Assembly (NCBI RefSeq): GCF_024586455.1
Contig: NC_065921.1
Span: 79,730,163 to 79,794,162 of the forward strand
DNA from: Bactrocera neohumeralis
Taxonomy: Eukaryota; Arthropoda; Insecta; Diptera; Tephritidae
Direction of reading: 5' to 3'
DNA: 64,000 nucleotides
In this document: piece after piece, positions 61,386 through 64,000 of the stretch
Layout: each line of letters begins with the position of its first letter
Position numbering within the stretch: the first letter of the stretch is position 1
Translations under genes and position numbers: made by a program
Notes under the pieces: generated by a model
The model's input: the letters and a program-made list of their open reading frames with translations, nothing else
What the model was told of the DNA's origin: nothing
Databases searched by the model: none

Positions 61386-61389
61386 TGCA

Positions 61390-61440
61390 TATGGAGAGAC
61401 AGAGAGAGAGTGGGAGAGTGAGAGAGAGAGAGAGAAATGT
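61390..61440. repeat. (GA)n microsatellite
   Basis: About 45 bp of near-perfect GA repeat (gagagacagagagagag...). Such runs can bind GAGA factor in flies, though here it sits next to a dead retrotransposon and may be neutral. Confidence 0.8.
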
Positions 61441-62345
61441 TACTTCTTACCTGTTACTAACCTTTATGTAACTAGTAATTGAGTATGGATGAAGGTGTAG
61501 CAAGTTCTAGTTTTCTACTGTGACTATTTAAATTAGATTGATCTCTGCAGCATCGAAAAAGCGACGAGCATATGATTCCTCTGATATTTTACTATAAATT
61601 GAGATATCTGTAAGTTGTTTAGTAAACTTTTCCTCTTCTTTCTGACATGCGTTAAAGTGCTGTCTCTACGAACAGTGAGCCTGTTTTCAACACCTGATGA
61701 CTTTTCTACTTTCTCGCCAAAAATTCACTTGGAACTTTAACTGCCGGGAACGGCTGCTATTAGCAGAAAACTTATTCTTTAACTCATTGAATCGCCGAAT
61801 AGTACTTCGGTACTGGATTAGTATTTCGGCCAATCAATAATTTCCAATTAAAGAAATTGGAGCAAATGTGCACCCATTTTCGGGCACTTAACCGCAATTA
61901 GATGCCGGCTCCATCACACTCAAACCAAGCAGCGTACGAACACTTGCCACTGATTGTGTTTTCGAAATGCAATTTGGAGAGCGTTTTCATAAAACTTATA
62001 TGCGGGCGGGCGAAGAAAGTTCACTACAACATATGGCAGAGTGTAATTTGCCCAACAAGTTAAAGTCATCAACTCATTTTAATTGGCGGTTACACAAACT
62101 AAACTAGATAGACACAAGTGGGGAGAGGGGGTAGAGAACACATACTACATATATACGAGCATGGTATATACTGAAAGTGAAGCGAAAGCATAGCGGTAAG
62201 GCGCTGAGCGTGGGAACAAGATAGCAAACAAAAGAAAATCCTTGAAACTACGCGGCTGTTATACAACCATGAGTCGAAGAGCTGCGAAGAGTTTCGACTT
62301 TTGTTAAATTACGCAAAAAAAGTATAGAAAACCGCAAAAGAGCGT
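61441..62345. other. Intron DNA, nothing recognised
   Basis: No exon with convincing splice sites. The second half (61860-62250) is less AT-rich and could be regulatory. Confidence 0.4.
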
Positions 62346-62349
62346 AATG

Positions 62350-62555
62350 AGCAGCAGTGAACAGGAGTGAGTACGAGTGCATAGGAGTGAGTACGAGTGA
62401 GTGAGTGTGTGGAGTGCAGAGAGTACCAGTGAGTGGATGTGGGGAGTGCAGGGAGTACGAGTGAGTGGGAAACGGTGGGAGTGGGTGGGAGGAGCGCAGT
62501 GAGTAATAGCTGGGCCGGCAAGCACTCACACACTCATACAGGCAGTGAGTGAGAG
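62350..62555. repeat. G-rich 'gagtgagtac' minisatellite
   Basis: Units such as gagtgagtacgagtg, gagtgagtgtgtggagtgca and gtgagtggatgtggggagtg recur for about 170 bp. The strand is purine/G-rich, so the minus strand gives long spurious frames of Pro, His, Thr and Leu. Confidence 0.85.
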
Positions 62556-62559
62556 TTGT

Positions 62560-63440
62560 TGAAGATGAAAACTTTTTGGCTAAAATAAATTCAAATTCAA
62601 AGCACACAAAATGGATCTATGGTCTAAGTAAATAAATGGCAGCAAGCGGTGGTACGCTCAGCGGTTGGATAAATGTTGAGTGCTGAGCGGCAGCATAAAA
62701 TATCGAAAATAAAATGTTAAAAGTGTAATTTGGCGGAAGTTGGGACCGCGAGTGCGACTGCCGAGCGCAGGTGGGTGCCAGAGGGATTAGGTTAGATTAT
62801 GCAAAATTTAGTGGCTGCCGCATGAGAGTGTGAAGCTGAACTGAACTAAAAAGGCAAAGCGATTAAAAATGGAGCGTGGAAAGCAAAAGCATAAAGAAAG
62901 TACATGAAAAAGTTAAAAACCATAATTGCTAGAGCAAGAGCACGTAAATTGTATACACTTCAAACTCTATGCAAAACTCGTGCAAAGTTTAAAAATCTTT
63001 CGTACAACAAATCCGGGACGCTATCGTTGCGCCGAAATCAGTTAGTCAAGCGAAAATTAACCAACTGAAAGCGGTCAAAAGCGCTATTGATTGAAAAGTG
63101 CAAAGAAAATTCGAAACAACAACTATAAAGTTTGGTAATAAAAGAGCGATGCGAATCAAAAAAAAAAAAACAAAAAAGATTACAACAAAGATGTGAACGA
63201 GAGCACATGCGGGCGACAGGATTAAGTATTCTTCGGAGCATGGCAAACTTTTAGTGCGCGCGTGCTGGGAGTTAATGTATAGCAAATTAATAAAAACGAT
63301 CCACCACGAGTGGAGTGAGAAGAGTGATGACTGAAAATCGAACAAAAATCGAAAAATAATGAGAGGAAAAAAACGAGGTAGAAAATGCAAGGCATGAGCG
63401 GGAGATGGCGAGAAGTTTTCAAGTGGCGACGGAAGCACGA
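62560..63440. other. Purine-rich intron DNA
   Basis: The + strand is A/G-rich. The 190-codon minus-strand frame over 63618-63046 is an artefact of this bias (Phe/Leu/Ser-rich, no domain). A UTR exon of another promoter cannot be excluded. Confidence 0.4.
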
Positions 63441-63469
63441 AAAAATGGAAACTGGAAAGCGAAAGAGTA

Positions 63470-64000
63470 AAATAAGAAAAAAAGAAAATAATAAAAATGC
63501 AACAACAAATTAATAGAACAAATATAACAACAAAAGCAGCAAACAAAATTACATCAACAAAAATGCAAAAACTAGAGCTATGGAGTAGAATAGGTAAGAA
63601 AAATAGAGGCAACAGCAAAGATTACAACAACAACAAACTAAAAAATACAATAACAACTAAATATAAAAGAAAGTTCACAAAAGAATAACAAAAAAAGAGT
63701 ACAACAACAAAAAGAACAAAAACTAGAGTTATGGAGTAGAAAAGGCAAGAAACAGCTGCAACAACAAATTAAAATAATACAACAACAACAAAAAATACAA
63801 CAACAACAAACCAGAAAACACAACAACAATAAAATAAGAAAAAACATCAAAAGAAGAAGATATAACAAAAACAACGGAAGAAATACAACAACACAAATAT
63901 AAAATACAACAACAACAAACAAGAAAATACAACAATAACTAAAGAAAAACAACGATGACAGCAAAATAAAAAGTAAAACAACAAAATAAAAAAACAACAA
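63470..64000. repeat. (CAA)n/(AAC)n-rich low-complexity tract
   Basis: Over 500 bp in which the + strand is nearly free of T, built from caacaacaa, acaaaa and aaataaaa words. A pair of phrases, 'ctagagctatggagtagaat' (63572) and 'ctagagttatggagtagaaa' (63724), shows an internal duplication of about 152 bp. The 120-codon frame on the minus strand is a by-product. Confidence 0.85.

Noticed and set aside
62248..62607. 119-codon minus-strand frame, His/Pro/Thr/Leu-rich, repeated in three frames
   Set aside because: Produced by the gagtgagtac minisatellite; equally open in several frames.
63046..63618. 190-codon minus-strand frame
   Set aside because: Composition artefact of a purine-rich + strand: almost only Phe, Leu, Ser, Ile and Val, with no domain.
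63638..64000. 120-codon minus-strand frame of Cys, Leu, Phe and Val
   Set aside because: Translation of the opposite strand of a (CAA)n low-complexity tract.
1..64000. CRISPR arrays, operons, ribosome-binding sites, phage genes
   Set aside because: The window is clearly insect nuclear DNA with spliceosomal introns; none of these is expected and none was seen. No tRNA or rRNA gene was recognised by eye either, though an unaided scan for tRNAs is not exhaustive.

Overview
This is a 64 kb piece of a higher-fly (Diptera, Brachycera) nuclear genome. The best guess is a tephritid-like fruit fly. The evidence is introns of about 60 nt, frequent (CAA)n and ACATATGTATGTA microsatellites, strongly AT-rich intergenic DNA, and remnants of mariner, Jockey, R1/LOA-like and RTE-like elements. 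No species-diagnostic gene is present, so the family placement is inference.

Only two host genes can be supported. At the left edge (1-1223, + strand) are the last five exons of thrombospondin (Tsp): the end of the type 3 calcium-binding repeats and the whole C-terminal lectin-like domain, with a short 3' UTR and AATAAA signals. Nothing else is convincingly coding until the right third. A GC- and CpG-richer block at 36.5-38.35 kb looks like a core promoter (Inr plus a perfectly spaced DPE) with a long non-coding 5' UTR exon ending in a GTAAGC donor. At 58.87-59.47 kb there is a likely 5' UTR exon, then a first coding exon (59335-59470, + strand) with a signal peptide and a perfect GTGAGT donor. 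The simplest reading is one + strand gene for a secreted or membrane protein whose 5' end spans 37-59 kb and whose remaining exons lie beyond 64 kb. I do not recognise the protein from its first 45 residues.

The rest (about 1.5-37 kb, 38-58.8 kb, and the intron from 59.5 kb on) is repeat-rich non-coding DNA. It holds decayed non-LTR retrotransposon pieces: an R1/Jockey-like RNase H end at 2.0-2.75 kb; RTE-like pieces at 3.72-4.2, 6.4-6.85, 23.3-24.45 and 44.1-44.24 kb; a C-terminal zinc-knuckle end at 36.05-36.4 kb; a Jockey RT end at 40.08-40.68 kb; and an R1/LOA-like RT plus RNase H at 60.47-61.38 kb. It also holds broken mariner-superfamily DNA transposons at 3.1-3.7, 32.17-32.76, 45.85-46.23 and 55.47-56.05 kb, the last with intact inverted termini. 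Several non-autonomous families lack coding sequence: ATTAGGGTGG-ended elements at 10.26-11.06 and 14.32-15.16 kb, a GTCAC-ended MITE at 30.5 and 38.4-38.9 kb, and a dispersed element whose sequence ends in 'gggtata' and which has been tandemly amplified at 12.48-13.4 kb. Older tandem arrays lie at 8.6-9.05, 20.95-21.87, 25.98-26.8, 27.55-28.17, 42.24-43.56, 49.76-50.31 and 53.5-53.95 kb.

I found no new biochemical system. The most interesting leads are regulatory or structural: a minisatellite containing a perfect palindromic AGGTCA-T-TGACCT (IR-1, the ideal ecdysone-receptor site) with decayed relatives; an 0.8 kb array rich in TGACAGCTGTCA-like palindromes, the TGIF-class homeodomain site; an element with three tandem left ends facing three tandem right ends; and a transposase fragment enclosed between long inverted arms.
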